A DNA stretch of 9,848 nucleotides from JACPFV01 sp052386975. GTDB taxonomy: Bacteria; Pseudomonadota; Gammaproteobacteria; Nevskiales; Nevskiaceae. The notes beneath the pieces were generated by a model. The model saw only the letters and a program-made list of their open reading frames with translations. It ran no database searches and was not told the DNA's origin. The stretch is taken from positions 1 to 9,848 of the forward strand of contig JBQTJQ010000096.1 of assembly GCA_052386975.1 (NCBI GenBank), written 5' to 3'. Positions 1 to 6,138 of this stretch are shown piece by piece (position 1 is the stretch's first letter; the number at the start of each line of letters is the position of its first letter). The translations under genes and the position numbers were made by a program.

Positions 1-135
1 GGCGGCGAGGGCAAGTCCGGCCAGGGCAACCCGCACCCGGTGTCGCCGTGGGGCCAGAAGACCAAGGGCCTGCACACGCGCAAGAACAAGCGCACGCAGT
101 CGATGATCGTCAGCAGCCGTCACCGGAACAAGTAA
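1..135 (+). CDS. rplB: 50S ribosomal protein L2, C-terminal end (partial)
   Basis: Only the last 44 residues are present; the gene begins upstream of the window. The reading frame opens at base 1 and ends at TAA 133-135. The segment GGEGKSGQGNPHPVSPWG followed by QKTKG and a basic tail (TRKNKR) matches the C-terminal domain of bacterial L2. L2 is a primary 23S rRNA binder at the base of the peptidyl transferase centre and is needed for subunit association. The C-terminal stretch seen here is the part that winds into rRNA near the active site. The next gene, rpsS, starts 3 bases after the stop, as in the S10 operon of E. coli. The tail ending SSRHRNK is a little longer than that of E. coli. 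The call is firm despite the truncation, because both sequence and position agree. Confidence 0.96.
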   Translation, partial: GGEGKSGQGNPHPVSPWGQKTKGLHTRKNKRTQSMIVSSRHRNK

Positions 136-138
136 GCC

Positions 139-528
139 ATGGCACGCTCTCTCAAGAAGGGCCCGTTCATCGACCACCACCTCGCCAAGAAGGTGGCGGA
201 CGCGCAGGCCTCGCGCACCAAGAAGCCGATCAAGACCTGGTCGCGCCGCTCGATGGTGACGCCGGACATGGTCGGCCTGACCATCCAGGTGCACAACGGC
301 CGCCTGCACATGCCGGTGTTCATCACCGAGAACATGGTGACGCACAAGCTCGGCGAGTTCGCGCCGACGCGCATCTTCAAGGGCCACGGCGCCGTGGGCG
401 ACCGCAAGGGCGAGGAGAGCGACAAGAAGCCATCCGTCGCTCCTGGCACGGCCGGGCCGGCCGCGGCCCCGGGCGCTCCGGGCGCTGCCGCTCCCGCGGC
501 TGCTCCCGCCGCCGCGCCGGCGAAGTAG
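139..528 (+). CDS. rpsS: 30S ribosomal protein S19 with Ala/Pro-rich C-terminal tail
   Basis: S19 sits in the 30S head, pairs with S13, and takes part in bridges to the 50S subunit close to the A site. Residues 1 to about 90 are a textbook S19: MARSLKKGPFIDHHL at the N-terminus, KTWSRRSMVTPDMVGLTI at 32-49, VHNGR at 51-55 and HKLGEFAPTR at 69-78. The protein is 129 residues long against about 92 in E. coli. The extra part, from about residue 91, starts with a charged patch (GEESDKK). It continues as a low-complexity Ala/Pro/Gly run of about 29 residues ending AAPAAAPAK. The tail is in frame, keeps the local codon bias and ends in tandem stops, TAG (526-528) then TAA (529-531), so it does not look like a frameshift error. 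The start is fixed by the family N-terminus. Function is certain; the tail's role is unknown. Confidence 0.97.
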   Translation: MARSLKKGPFIDHHLAKKVADAQASRTKKPIKTWSRRSMVTPDMVGLTIQVHNGRLHMPVFITENMVTHKLGEFAPTRIFKGHGAVGDRKGEESDKKPSVAPGTAGPAAAPGAPGAAAPAAAPAAAPAK

Positions 529-540
529 TAAGGGGACGCC

Positions 541-903
541 ATGCCGCAGACGCAAGCCGTGCTCAAGTTCGTCCGCCTGTCGCCGAAGAAGGCGCGCTTC
601 GTCGCCGACCTCGTGCGCGGCAAGAAAGTGGACGAAGCCGTGAACATCCTGAAGTTCTCGACCAACCGCGCCGCCCGCATCATCAAGAAGGTGCTGGACT
701 CGGCGATCGCGAACGCCGAGAACAACCAGGGCGCCGACGTCGACGAGCTGAAGGTCACCACCATCCTGGTGGACGACGGCCCGCGCATGAAGCGCATCCG
801 CCCGCGCGCCAAGGGCCGCGCCGACCGGATCCTGAAGCGCACCAGCCACATCACCATCATTGTCGGCGACCGCAAGAAGGCCGCCGCGAGCGACGGGAAG
901 TAA
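541..903 (+). CDS. rplV: 50S ribosomal protein L22
   Basis: L22 binds several domains of 23S rRNA early in 50S assembly, and its long beta-hairpin lines the nascent-peptide exit tunnel. Visible hallmarks are the N-terminal region FVRLSPKKARFVADLVRGK (residues 10-28) and the hairpin with the strand after it (RMKRIRPRAKGRADRILKR, residues 82-100, then TSHITIIV). The hairpin tip is where macrolide-resistance changes are known in other bacteria; nothing unusual is visible there. The length of 120 residues is about ten more than E. coli L22. The excess is a short basic and Ala-rich C-terminus (RKKAAASDGK). A good Shine-Dalgarno sequence, AAGGGGA at 530-536, overlaps the second rpsS stop codon and supports the start at 541. 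Downstream, rpsC begins 3 bases after the stop. Confidence 0.97.
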   Translation: MPQTQAVLKFVRLSPKKARFVADLVRGKKVDEAVNILKFSTNRAARIIKKVLDSAIANAENNQGADVDELKVTTILVDDGPRMKRIRPRAKGRADRILKRTSHITIIVGDRKKAAASDGK

Positions 904-906
904 GAC

Positions 907-1599
907 ATGGGTCATAAAGTTCATCCGACCGGTTTCCGCCTTGGCGTCACCGCCCAGTGGACGTCGAACTGGTACGCCGAGCGCGGCGCCTATCGCGACA
1001 ACCTGAACAAGGACATCGCGGTGCGTACCTTCCTGCGCGAGAAGCTGGCGCAGGCCAGCGTGTCACGCGTGCAGATCGACCGCCCGGCCAAGAGCGCGCG
1101 CGTGACGATCCACACCGCCCGCCCCGGCATCGTCATCGGCAAGAAGGGCGAGGACATCGAGAAGCTGAAGCACGAGGTCGCGGCGAAGATCGGCCTCAAG
1201 CCGGACGCCGTGCACATCTCGGTCGAGGAAATCCGCAAGCCGGAACTCGACGCCCAGCTGATCGCCGACTCGGTCGCGCAGCAGCTCGAGCGCCGCATCA
1301 TGTTCCGCCGCGCGATGAAGCGCGCGGTGACCAACTCGATGCGCCTGGGCGCCGGCGGCATCAAGATCCAGGTCGGCGGCCGCCTCAACGGCGCCGAGAT
1401 CGCGCGCGTCGAGTGGTACCGCGAGGGCCGCGTGCCGCTGCACACGCTGCGCGCCTACGTCGACTACGGCTTCGCCGAAGCCAAGACCACCTACGGCGTC
1501 ATCGGCGTCAAGGTCTGGGTGTTCAACGGCGAGGCCTTCGAGGCCGACAAGAAGGATGAAGCGAAGGACGCCGCGACCACCGGCGAGGCCGCGTCATGA
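907..1599 (+). CDS. rpsC: 30S ribosomal protein S3
   Basis: S3 forms part of the mRNA entry tunnel on the 30S head, together with S4 and S5. The N-terminus MGHKVHPTGFRLGV is the family start. A type II KH domain is visible around residues 40-110, with its GxxG loop as GKKG (78-81) inside IVIGKKGEDIEKLK. The C-terminal domain carries RRAMKRAV (134-141), which corresponds to the arginine/lysine cluster linked to mRNA unwinding in E. coli. It is followed by GAEIARVEWYREGRVPLHTL (162-181) and the signature TTYGVIGVKVWVF. The length is 230 residues (E. coli 233). The C-terminus after residue 212 is a charged and Ala-rich tail (KKDEAKDAATTGEAAS). GGGAAG at 895-900, inside the end of rplV, can serve as ribosome binding site. 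The stop TGA overlaps the rplP start (ATGA at 1596-1599), which suggests coupled translation. Confidence 0.98.
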   Translation: MGHKVHPTGFRLGVTAQWTSNWYAERGAYRDNLNKDIAVRTFLREKLAQASVSRVQIDRPAKSARVTIHTARPGIVIGKKGEDIEKLKHEVAAKIGLKPDAVHISVEEIRKPELDAQLIADSVAQQLERRIMFRRAMKRAVTNSMRLGAGGIKIQVGGRLNGAEIARVEWYREGRVPLHTLRAYVDYGFAEAKTTYGVIGVKVWVFNGEAFEADKKDEAKDAATTGEAAS

Positions 1600-2009
1600 T
1601 GCAACCCAAGCGGACCAAGTACCGCAAGCAGATGAAGGGCCGCAACCGCGGCCTGGCGCTGACCGGCAACAAGGTCAGCTTCGGCGAGTTCGGCATGAAG
1701 TCGACCGAGCTCGGCCGCATCAGCGCGCGCCAGATCGAAGCGGCGCGCCGGGTGATCACGCGCTACGTCGCCCGCGGCGGCAAGATGTTCATCCGGATTT
1801 TCCCGGACACGCCGGTGACCAAGAAGCCGCTGGAGGTCCGCATGGGCTCCGGCAAGGGCAACGTGGAGTATTGGGCCGCCAAGGTGCAGCCCGGCAAGAT
1901 GCTCTACGAAATCGAAGGCGTGCCGGAGGACCTGGCGCGCGAGGCCTTCCGCCTCGCCGGCGACAAGCTCCCGGTCAAGAGCACCTTCGTCAAACGGACG
2001 ATCATGTAA
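1596..2009 (+). CDS. rplP: 50S ribosomal protein L16
   Basis: L16 binds 23S and 5S rRNA near the A-site tRNA elbow and is a late 50S assembly protein. The start was chosen at 1596, giving MMQPKRTKYRKQMKGRNRG. This aligns with E. coli MLQPKRTKF, while starting at the next ATG (1599) would remove the conserved second residue. The first ATG overlaps the rpsC stop by four bases. Conserved blocks include SARQIEAARRVITRY (43-57), KPLEVRMGSGKGNVEYW (77-93) and the C-terminal KLPVKSTFVKRTIM. Arg82 in VRMGSGKG is the equivalent of E. coli Arg81, which is hydroxylated there by the oxygenase YcfD/RoxA; whether that happens here cannot be seen. The length of 137 residues matches the family (136). The stop overlaps the rpmC start by one base (TAATG). 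Confidence 0.98.
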   Translation: MMQPKRTKYRKQMKGRNRGLALTGNKVSFGEFGMKSTELGRISARQIEAARRVITRYVARGGKMFIRIFPDTPVTKKPLEVRMGSGKGNVEYWAAKVQPGKMLYEIEGVPEDLAREAFRLAGDKLPVKSTFVKRTIM

Positions 2010-2215
2010 TGAAAAGCGCCGACTACATCAAGCAGCTCCGCAGCAAGACCGCCGCGCAGCTCAACGACGAGCTGGCCGCGCTGCAGAAGGAGCAGTTCAA
2101 CCTGCGCCTGCAGCACGCCACCGGAGCGCAGAACAAGACTCACCTCGCGGGCGACGTGCGCAGGCGCATCGCGCGCGTCAAGACCGTGCTGAAAGCTTCG
2201 CAGGCCAAGTCATGA
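2009..2215 (+). CDS. rpmC: 50S ribosomal protein L29
   Basis: This small gene encodes 68 residues beginning MKSADYIKQLRSKTAAQLND. L29 is a two-helix protein at the tunnel exit next to L23, where signal recognition particle and trigger factor dock. The features seen are the helical, charged N-terminal half and the family motif LQKEQFNLRLQHATGAQ (35-51). The motif is followed by the basic second helix DVRRRIARVKTVL. The length is close to that of E. coli (63). A longer open frame runs upstream through rplP in this phase, but only the ATG at 2009 gives a family-like N-terminus. Its A is the last base of the rplP stop, so translation is probably coupled. The stop overlaps the rpsQ start as ATGA at 2212-2215. 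Confidence 0.96.
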   Translation: MKSADYIKQLRSKTAAQLNDELAALQKEQFNLRLQHATGAQNKTHLAGDVRRRIARVKTVLKASQAKS

Positions 2216-2520
2216 CCGACAAGAAGACCCTCGAAAAAGCTGGCGAGACCGCGACCCCGCACACCGTGACGGGCCGCGTCGTCAGCAACAAGATGAAGAA
2301 GACGATCGTCGTCAGCATCGATCGCCAGTTCATCCACCCGAAGTACCACAAGCGCCTCAAGCGCTCGACCCGGCTGCACGCGCACGACGAGAAGGGCGAG
2401 TGCGCCATCGGCGACCTGGTGACGATCCAGGAGTGCCGCCGCCTGTCCGCCACCAAGCACTGGATGCTGGTCAAGGTCGTGTCCAAGGCGCCGGCCGCCG
2501 TGGCCGAGGCCGCGGTCTGA
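2212..2520 (+). CDS. rpsQ: 30S ribosomal protein S17
   Basis: S17 is an OB-fold primary binder of the 16S rRNA 5' domain and acts early in 30S assembly. The core is clear: TGRVVSNKMKKTIVVSIDR (20-38), HPKYHKRLKRSTRLHAHDE (42-60) and GECAIGDLVTIQECRRLS (62-79), then TKHWMLVKVV. The protein has 102 residues against 84 in E. coli. The excess lies at both ends. About eleven residues follow the usual MTDK start (TLEKAGETATPH region), and a C-terminal Ala-rich stretch ends APAAVAEAAV. The start is fixed by the ATGA overlap with rpmC and the conserved MTDK opening. As in E. coli, this is the last gene of the S10 group, but the next gene follows after only 10 bases. Confidence 0.97.
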   Translation: MTDKKTLEKAGETATPHTVTGRVVSNKMKKTIVVSIDRQFIHPKYHKRLKRSTRLHAHDEKGECAIGDLVTIQECRRLSATKHWMLVKVVSKAPAAVAEAAV

Positions 2521-2530
2521 GGAGCGCGCC

Positions 2531-2896
2531 ATGATCCAACAGGAAAGCTACCTCGTGGCCGCCGACAACAGCGGCGCCCGGGTCGTGCAGGTGATCCGCG
2601 TCGCGGGCGCCACGCACCGCCGCTACGCGCACGTCGGCGACGTCATCAAGGTGACGATCAAGGACGCCATCCCGCGTGGCAAGGTCAAGAAGGGCGAGGT
2701 GCACAACGCGGTCGTGGTGCGCACCAAGTTCCCCATCCGCCGCAACGACGGCTCGGCCATCCGCTTCGACTCGAACGCGGCCGTGCTGATCGACGCGAAA
2801 CTGGAGCCCATCGGCACCCGCATCTTCGGGCCGGTCACGCGCGAGCTGCGCGACCGTTTCATGAAGATCGTGTCGCTGGCCCCGGAAGTCATCTGA
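2531..2896 (+). CDS. rplN: 50S ribosomal protein L14
   Basis: L14 is a highly conserved 23S rRNA binder at the subunit interface. It contributes to a bridge with the 30S and is the docking site for the silencing factor RsfS. Visible motifs are VAADNSGARVVQVIRV (9-24), RRYAHVGDVIKVTIKDAIPR (30-49), GKVKKGEVHNAVVVRTK (50-66) and the C-terminal PIGTRIFGPVTREL, then FMKIVSLAPEVI. The length of 121 residues compares with 123 in E. coli; two residues are missing near the RELRD segment. The Shine-Dalgarno GAGGAG at 2519-2524 overlaps the rpsQ stop and lies 6 bases before the start. In E. coli this gene opens the spc operon behind its own promoter; here there is no room for one. Confidence 0.98.
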   Translation: MIQQESYLVAADNSGARVVQVIRVAGATHRRYAHVGDVIKVTIKDAIPRGKVKKGEVHNAVVVRTKFPIRRNDGSAIRFDSNAAVLIDAKLEPIGTRIFGPVTRELRDRFMKIVSLAPEVI

Positions 2897-2903
2897 GGCC
2901 GTC

Positions 2904-3230
2904 ATGAACAAGATCCGCAAGGGCGACGAAGTCGTCGTCACCATCGGCAAGGACAAGGGCCGCCGCGGCACCGTCAATGCCGTGCTGCCGACCGGCAAGG
3001 TGCTGGTCGACGGCATCAACGTGGTCAAGAAGCACCAGAAGCCGAACCCGAACGCCGGCGTGGCGGGCGGCATCGTCGAGAAGGAGATGCCGGTCGAGCC
3101 GTCGAACCTGCTGCTGTGGAACCCGGATGCGAAGAAGGGTGACCGCGTCGGCTTCAAGGTGATCGGCGAAGGCGCTGCGCGCAAGAAAGTCCGCGTGTTC
3201 AAGTCCAGCGGCGAAGTGGTGGACCGGTAA
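2904..3230 (+). CDS. rplX: 50S ribosomal protein L24
   Basis: L24 is an assembly-initiator protein that binds the 5' end of 23S rRNA and ends up near the tunnel exit. A KOW motif is visible at about residues 5-32 (KGDEVVVTIGKDKGRRGTV). It is followed by VLVDGINVVKKHQKPNP (33-49), GGIVEKEMPVEPSNLLLWNP (55-74) and GDRVGFKVI (79-87), all typical of the family. The length is 108 residues, near the usual 104. The C-terminus ends FKSSGEVVDR rather than the E. coli SNSETIK type. GAGG at 2895-2898, sharing bases with the rplN stop, is a plausible ribosome binding site 5 bases before the ATG. The gene is co-oriented with its neighbours and almost touches them. Confidence 0.97.
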   Translation: MNKIRKGDEVVVTIGKDKGRRGTVNAVLPTGKVLVDGINVVKKHQKPNPNAGVAGGIVEKEMPVEPSNLLLWNPDAKKGDRVGFKVIGEGAARKKVRVFKSSGEVVDR

Positions 3231-3236
3231 GGAGCC

Positions 3237-3773
3237 ATGGCCAACCTGCAAACGCAGTACAAGACCAAGATCGCCCCCGCCCTGCAGAAGCAGCTGAACT
3301 GCAACGCGATGGCGACGCCGAAGATCTCGAAGATCACGCTGAACATGGGCGTGGGCGAGGCGACGGCCGACAAGAAGATCATCGAGCACGCCGTGGCCAA
3401 CATGACCGCGATCGCCGGCCAGAAGCCGGTGGTCACGAAGTCCGGCAAGGCCATCGCCAACTTCAAGATGCGCGAGAACTACCCGGTCGGCGTCAAGGTC
3501 ACGCTGCGCCGCGAGCACATGTACGAGTTCCTCGAGCGCCTGATCGCGATCGCGCTGCCGCGCATCCGCGACTTCCGCGGCATCTCGGCGCGCGGCTTCG
3601 ACGGCCGCGGCAACTTCAACTTCGGCATCACCGAGCAGATCATTTTCCCCGAGGTCGACTTCGACAAGGTCGACGCGATCCGCGGCATGAACATCACCAT
3701 CACCACCACGGCGAAGACGGACGCGGAAGGCAAGGCGCTGCTCGAAGCCTTCAGCTTCCCGTTCCGCAAGTAA
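3237..3773 (+). CDS. rplE: 50S ribosomal protein L5
   Basis: L5 binds 5S rRNA together with L18 in the central protuberance and contacts the P-site tRNA and S13. The residues seen are MATPKISKITLNMGVGEA (25-42), then KKIIEHAVANM, then GKAIANFKMRENYPVGVKVT (69-88). The strongly conserved RIRDFRGISARGFDGRGNF lies at about 109-127, followed by EQIIFPEVDFDKVD and the terminal FSFPFRK. The length of 178 residues equals E. coli L5 (179). A very strong Shine-Dalgarno, TAAGGAG at 3228-3234, includes the rplX stop and leaves only two bases before the ATG, an unusually tight spacing. In E. coli, S8 represses the spc operon by binding mRNA near this start. I could not make out a convincing S8-type helix here by eye. 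Confidence 0.98.
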   Translation: MANLQTQYKTKIAPALQKQLNCNAMATPKISKITLNMGVGEATADKKIIEHAVANMTAIAGQKPVVTKSGKAIANFKMRENYPVGVKVTLRREHMYEFLERLIAIALPRIRDFRGISARGFDGRGNFNFGITEQIIFPEVDFDKVDAIRGMNITITTTAKTDAEGKALLEAFSFPFRK

Positions 3774-3782
3774 GGCGAAACC

Positions 3783-4088
3783 ATGGCCAAGCGCAACATG
3801 ATCAACCGCGAGGCGAAGCGCATCGCGCTCACCGCGAAGTACGCCAGGAAGCGCGCCGCGCTCAAGGCAACCATCAGCAGCGTGACCGCGTCGCCGGAGG
3901 AGAAGTTTGCCGCCGTCGAGGCGCTGCAGAAGATGCCGCGCGACTCGAGCAAGAGCCGCATCCGCAACCGCTGCAAGATCACCGGCCGCTCGCGCGGCGT
4001 CTACAAGAAGTTCGGCCTGGCGCGCCACAAGCTGCGTGAAGCGGCGATGCGCGGCGAAGTGCCGGGCCTCACCAAAGCGTCCTGGTAA
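3783..4088 (+). CDS. rpsN: 30S ribosomal protein S14 (zinc-free form)
   Basis: S14 is an assembly protein of the 30S head beside S3, S10 and S19. The 101-residue length and the opening MAKRNMINREAKR match the long form of S14. Only one cysteine is present (in RNRCKITGRSRG, residues 61-72), so the CxxC...CxxC zinc ribbon of the short form is absent. This is therefore the C-minus, zinc-independent version, the usual one in E. coli and most proteobacteria. The C-terminal half with GVYKKFGLARHKLREAAMRG (72-91), then PGLTKASW, is diagnostic. A TAAGG at 3771-3775 straddles the rplE stop and serves as a likely ribosome binding site 7 bases from the ATG. The gene is followed after 5 bases by rpsH. 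Confidence 0.98.
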   Translation: MAKRNMINREAKRIALTAKYARKRAALKATISSVTASPEEKFAAVEALQKMPRDSSKSRIRNRCKITGRSRGVYKKFGLARHKLREAAMRGEVPGLTKASW

Positions 4089-4093
4089 CGAAC

Positions 4094-4489
4094 ATGTCGA
4101 TCAACGATCCCATCGGCGATTTCCTGACCCGCATCCGCAACGGCCAGCAGGCGCGCCTGAAGACCATCACCTCGCCGTCCTCGACGGTGCGCGCGGCGAT
4201 TGCCGAAGTGCTGAAGGACGAGGGCTACATCGCCGATTACGCGGTGGCCAGCGAGGGCAAGAAGAAGACCATCACCGTGACCCTGAAGTATTACCAGGGC
4301 AAGCCGGTGATCGAGCGCATCGAGCGCATCAGCACGCCGTCGCTGCGCGTGTACCGGAAGAAGACCGACGTGCCCAAGGTGCTCGGTGGCCTGGGCGTCG
4401 CCATCCTGACCACGCCGCAGGGAATGATGTCGGACAAGAAGGCGCGCGCGGCCGGAGTCGGCGGCGAAGTCGTCTGCGTGGTGTCGTAA
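4094..4489 (+). CDS. rpsH: 30S ribosomal protein S8
   Basis: S8 is a primary binder of the 16S rRNA central domain (helix 21). In E. coli it is the translational repressor of the spc operon. The N-terminus MSINDPIGDFLTRIRNGQQA is the family start. The middle keeps EVLKDEGYI, and the C-terminal domain has TPSLRVYRKKTDVPKVLGGL (83-102). The RNA-binding signature follows: ILTTPQGMMSDKKARAAGVG (105-124), then GGEVVC. The length is 131 residues against 130 in E. coli. The spacer before it (4089-4093) has no good Shine-Dalgarno, so initiation probably depends on ribosomes finishing rpsN. Whether S8 feeds back on this cluster cannot be judged without structure prediction. Confidence 0.98.
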   Translation: MSINDPIGDFLTRIRNGQQARLKTITSPSSTVRAAIAEVLKDEGYIADYAVASEGKKKTITVTLKYYQGKPVIERIERISTPSLRVYRKKTDVPKVLGGLGVAILTTPQGMMSDKKARAAGVGGEVVCVVS

Positions 4490-4508
4490 GGAACCAGAGA
4501 GAACATCC

Positions 4509-5039
4509 ATGTCGCGAGTCGCAAGACAACCGCTCAACCTGCCGAAAGGCGTCGAGCTGAAAGTGGCGGGGAGCACGGTGACCGTGAAGGGCGCCAAGGC
4601 CGCGCTCACGCTCGAGCTGCCGTCGCAGATCAAGGTCGAGGTGAAGGACAGCGTCGCCAAGATCGCCGAAGAGTCGGTCAAGGCCGCGCCCGCGATCGCC
4701 GGCACGGTCCGCGCCAACCTCAACGGCATGATCAAGGGCGTGACCGAGGGCTACCTGCGCAAGCTGAACCTGGTCGGCGTCGGCTACCGCGCCAATGCCC
4801 AGGGCAAGAAGCTGAACCTCGCGCTCGGCTTCTCGCACCCGGTCGACTACCCGATCCCGGACGGCATCACGGTGGAGACGCCGACCCAGACCGAAATCAT
4901 CATCAAGGGCGCCAGCAAGCAGCTCGTCGGCCAGGTGGCCGCCGAGATCCGCGGCTTCCGCCCGCCCGAGCCGTACAAGGGCAAGGGCGTGCGCTACTCC
5001 GATGAGCGCGTGATCCTCAAAGAAGCGAAGAAGAAGTAA
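4509..5039 (+). CDS. rplF: 50S ribosomal protein L6
   Basis: L6 sits at the base of the L7/L12 stalk near the sarcin-ricin loop and factor-binding site. It is built from two similar alpha/beta domains. Domain 1 starts MSRVARQPLNLPKGVELKV and contains VTVKGAKAALTLELP. Domain 2 has the conserved GYLRKLNLVGVGYRAN (residues 81-96), LALGFSHPVDYPIPDGITVE (103-122), QLVGQVAAEIRGFRPPEPYK (139-158) and GKGVRYSDE. The protein has 176 residues, the usual length (177 in E. coli), and ends in KEAKKK. The 19-base spacer from rpsH holds AAGGAA at the rpsH stop and a closer AGAGAGAA (4496-4503), which is the better-placed ribosome binding site. No oddity is seen. Confidence 0.98.
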   Translation: MSRVARQPLNLPKGVELKVAGSTVTVKGAKAALTLELPSQIKVEVKDSVAKIAEESVKAAPAIAGTVRANLNGMIKGVTEGYLRKLNLVGVGYRANAQGKKLNLALGFSHPVDYPIPDGITVETPTQTEIIIKGASKQLVGQVAAEIRGFRPPEPYKGKGVRYSDERVILKEAKKK

Positions 5040-5048
5040 GGCCAGACC

Positions 5049-5405
5049 ATGCACGCCAAGAAAGAAGTTCGCATCCGCCGCGGCAAGAAGACGCGCCTGC
5101 ACATCCGCGCGCTGGGCGCCCACCGCCTGTCGGTGTACCGCACCGCGCAGCACATCTACGCGCAGATCCTGTCGCCGGCGTCGGACCAGACGCTGGTCGC
5201 CGCATCGACGGCGGAGAAGGACGTCATCAAGGGCCTGAAGAGCACCAGCAACATCGAGGCCGCCAGGAAGATCGGCACGACGCTCGCGGCGCGCGCCAGG
5301 GAAAAGGGCATCACCAAGGTCGCGTTCGACCGTTCCGGTTTCAAGTTTCATGGCCGCGTGAAAGCGCTGGCCGACGCCGCCCGCGAGGGCGGTCTGGAGT
5401 TCTAA
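5049..5405 (+). CDS. rplR: 50S ribosomal protein L18
   Basis: L18 binds 5S rRNA and, with L5, places it in the central protuberance. The 118-residue product matches E. coli in length (117). It has the basic N-terminus MHAKKEVRIRRGKKTRLHIR, then HRLSVYRTAQHIYAQIL (residues 25-41) and AARKIGTTLAARAREKGITK (71-90). The C-terminal FDRSGFKFHGRVKALADAAR (93-112) leads to the ending GLEF, which is almost invariant in the family. TAAGG at the rplF stop (5037-5041) is the probable ribosome binding site. The stop TAA is followed directly by the ATG of rpsE with no base between, so the terminating ribosome is well placed to restart. Confidence 0.98.
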   Translation: MHAKKEVRIRRGKKTRLHIRALGAHRLSVYRTAQHIYAQILSPASDQTLVAASTAEKDVIKGLKSTSNIEAARKIGTTLAARAREKGITKVAFDRSGFKFHGRVKALADAAREGGLEF

Positions 5406-5924
5406 ATGGCAAATCCCCAGTACCAGTACGAAGACTCGCAGCAGGGCGGCGACCTCAAGGAAAAGCTGGTCGCGGTCAAGCGCGTCGCCAAGGTCGTCAA
5501 GGGCGGCAAGCAGCTCGCCTTCACGGCGCTGACCGTGGTCGGTGACGGCGCCGGCCGCGTCGGCTTCGGCTACGGCAAGGCCCGCGAAGTGCCGAACGCC
5601 ATCGCCAAGGCGATGGAGCAGGCGCGCAAGAACATGCTGACCATCCCGCTGCGCGGCATGACGCTGCAGCACGAGATCTGGGGCATCCACGGCGCGACGC
5701 GCGTGTTCATGCGCCCGGCCTCGGACGGCACCGGCGTCATCGCCGGCGGCGCCATGCGCGCGGTGTTCGAGGTGGCCGGCGTGCAGAACGTGCTGGCCAA
5801 GAGCTTCGGCTCGCGCAACCCGATCAACGTGGTGCGCGCGACCCTCGACGGCCTCAAGCGCCTGAACGTCCCGGCCGAGATCGCCGCCAAGCGCGGCAAG
5901 ACGCTGGAAGAGATCCTCGGTTAA
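5406..5924 (+). CDS. rpsE: 30S ribosomal protein S5
   Basis: S5 contacts S4 and S8, lines the mRNA entry channel and affects decoding accuracy. An N-terminal S5 double-stranded-RNA-binding fold is visible. It contains LKEKLVAVKRVAKVVKGGK (residues 17-35), a loop region where spectinomycin-resistance changes occur in other bacteria, and GDGAGRVGFGYGKAREVP (47-64). The C-terminal domain has IAGGAMRAVFEVAGVQNVLA (112-131), SRNPINVVRATLDGL (136-150) and the ending KRGKTLEEILG. The length of 172 residues compares with 167 in E. coli; the N-terminus MANPQYQYEDSQQGGD is slightly longer. GGAG at 5396-5399, inside the last codons of rplR, acts as Shine-Dalgarno. The spectinomycin loop shows no obvious resistance-type deletion. 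Confidence 0.98.
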   Translation: MANPQYQYEDSQQGGDLKEKLVAVKRVAKVVKGGKQLAFTALTVVGDGAGRVGFGYGKAREVPNAIAKAMEQARKNMLTIPLRGMTLQHEIWGIHGATRVFMRPASDGTGVIAGGAMRAVFEVAGVQNVLAKSFGSRNPINVVRATLDGLKRLNVPAEIAAKRGKTLEEILG

Positions 5925-5927
5925 GCC

Positions 5928-6137
5928 ATGAAGACCATTCCTGGGAAAGCGGGGTCCGCCAAGAAGGTCCGCGTGACGATGCTCAAGAGCACGCACGGCC
6001 AGCTGCAGATGCACCGCGACAACATGCGCGGCCTCGGCCTGCGCCGCCGCCACCACACGGTGGAGCTGGCCGCGACGCCGGCCGTGATGGGCATGGTCCG
6101 CGAGAGCGGCTTCATGCTCAAGGTCGAAGAGGTCTGA
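5928..6137 (+). CDS. rpmD: 50S ribosomal protein L30
   Basis: L30 is a small 23S rRNA-binding protein, dispensable in some bacterial groups. The core KKVRVTMLKSTHGQLQMHRD (residues 12-31) and GLGLRRRHHTVELAATPAVM (36-55), with the ending FMLKVEEV, identify it. At 69 residues it is about ten longer than E. coli L30, because of an N-terminal lead MKTIPGKAGSA before the first strand. The ATG at 5928 is the only good start: it lies 3 bases after the rpsE stop and no other ATG precedes the core. Its place between rpsE and rplO is the standard one. Confidence is slightly lower for the exact start than for the identity. Confidence 0.96.
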   Translation: MKTIPGKAGSAKKVRVTMLKSTHGQLQMHRDNMRGLGLRRRHHTVELAATPAVMGMVRESGFMLKVEEV

Positions 6138-6138
6138 C

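Noticed and set aside
48..917. 289-codon plus-strand frame covering rpsS and rplV in another phase.
   Set aside because: It is a shadow of three certain genes, with Arg/Pro/His/Gln-rich composition and no family resemblance.
3225..3260. S8 translational operator at the rplE start, as in E. coli.
   Set aside because: The spacer is only six bases, and I could not see a convincing mimic of 16S helix 21 by eye. Covariance or folding software would be needed to decide.
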